NCBI GenBank assembly: GCA_002483085.1
Contig: DLHF01000046.1
Coordinates: forward strand, 168,259 to 232,258
DNA from: Ignavibacteria bacterium UBA7675
GTDB taxonomy: Bacteria; Bacteroidota; Ignavibacteria; Kapaibacteriales; UB7675
Reading direction: 5' to 3'
Length of the DNA: 64,000 nt
In this document: one piece after another, positions 63,386 to 64,000 of the stretch
How the letters are laid out: each line of letters begins with the position of its first letter
Position numbering within the stretch: the first letter of the stretch is position 1
Notes under the pieces: generated by a model
Databases searched by the model: none
Seen by the model: the letters and a program-made list of their open reading frames with translations, nothing else
Told to the model about the DNA's origin: nothing
Program-made: the position numbers and the translations under genes

Positions 63386-64000
63386 ACTACACTCCTGAAA
63401 GTAGAAATAAAGTGTGTGATTTATATGACCCCGTCAGACTATTACTTCAGAGCGCTGTCGGCGGGCGGCTCGTTACCCCTAACGCGATGATGCCGCCTGC
63501 GGACTGGCCCTGTTGAGAACCGAATAACCGGAAGTCAGTTTCAATTTTAAAAAGATTGGCAATATTGTGTATGTACCTGCGATATGTTCATGTGTGCACT
63601 TATTCCAATACTCTTTTCCAAGAGTAAAGTAATTCCCCCGACCTCTGCGCTCCATGATTCCACAGTATGCTCACATCGATAACTACACAAGGAATCGGCG
63701 TTTGCGGAGCACTACATGATCTGTTCATCCAGAGCCTCTGTTATTCCGCAAATACATTAGAATGGAAAGCTTACGCAGACCATACATCGATAAAATGCAC
63801 CTTGTTCTTACAGTACCGTCTTAAACCAGACTATCTACTCACCCTTCACCTGTTAGTCCTGTTAGCTTGGTGTAGGTGCAATTTATCGACTACAACAGGT
63901 GTGAATCAATCAGTGTTTGTCTGATTTTTCCATCGGACGTTATTCCCCCTATGATCTCGCGGCCATGCGTCACTCCCGAGATATTTCCAAAAGTTGTGGA
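63386..64000. other. Right-end intergenic region
   Basis: No supported gene. The leader and promoter of the Cys-repeat gene lie at 63386-63430. The heptamer-like fragment AATAACCGGAAGTC is at 63523. From 63540 the sequence becomes AT-rich and unlike the rest of the window. Frames open to the right edge from about 63935 are too short to judge. Confidence 0.4.

Noticed and set aside
63667..63924. 85-codon plus-strand frame near the right end
   Set aside because: No SD, low complexity and unusual composition; no support beyond being open.
63935..64000. Frame open to the right edge
   Set aside because: Too short to distinguish from chance.
1..64000. tRNA, rRNA, tmRNA, CRISPR array, insertion sequence or prophage
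   Set aside because: No sequence with the expected conserved loops, direct-repeat arrays, transposase or integrase motifs was found by reading both strands.

Overview
The window looks like a chromosomal segment of a free-living Gram-negative bacterium of the Bacteroidota/Chlorobiota (FCB) group. The evidence is four proteins with a C-terminal sorting domain of the type IX secretion (Por) kind, OmpA-type envelope proteins, a GEVED domain, very long secreted beta-rich proteins, and a few promoter candidates of the TTTG...TAnnTTTG type. Unlike classical Bacteroides, many genes have clear Shine-Dalgarno sequences and several start at TTG, which would suit a Kapabacteria/Chlorobi-like lineage; this placement is inference. 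No rRNA, tRNA, CRISPR array, transposase or phage gene was seen.

Left third (1-27 kb), all minus strand: a cell-surface region. It holds a secreted protein cut by the window edge, then 9940 to 2902 (a repeat-rich surface protein, a terminator, a related protein with a dockerin-like tail, a sorting-domain protein and an OmpA porin-like protein). Next comes a second unit, 26919 to 10367: a tail-fibre-like protein, a 4820-residue modular giant, and a LuxR-type response regulator 15 bases behind it. A 25-base element with a conserved palindrome lies upstream of both units. The regulator may bind it.

Middle (27-44 kb): metabolic and housekeeping genes. These are a family 3 glycosidase, a hot-dog thioesterase, a threonine aldolase, an acyl-CoA synthetase, an orphan sugar-ABC permease, two tandem paralogous secreted proteins, umuDC, a VWA-OmpA protein, a DUF2279 protein, a very acidic 69-residue protein, a BtpA-family protein and a VOC protein.

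Right part (44-64 kb): an ECF sigma factor coupled to a membrane protein that ends in a sorting domain, a GNAT, a glutamate-cysteine ligase-like enzyme, a DinB-like protein, a DUF2807 lipoprotein, a DUF817 membrane protein, an HD hydrolase and MsrA. Two large exported proteins follow on the minus strand: a PNGase F-like protein with a LamG insertion and a protein of thirteen eight-cysteine repeats. A small ten-cysteine protein is encoded between them on the plus strand.

A dispersed repeat family with two conserved boxes (A and B) occupies many of the intergenic gaps and is absent from coding sequence. It is the main non-coding structure of the window.
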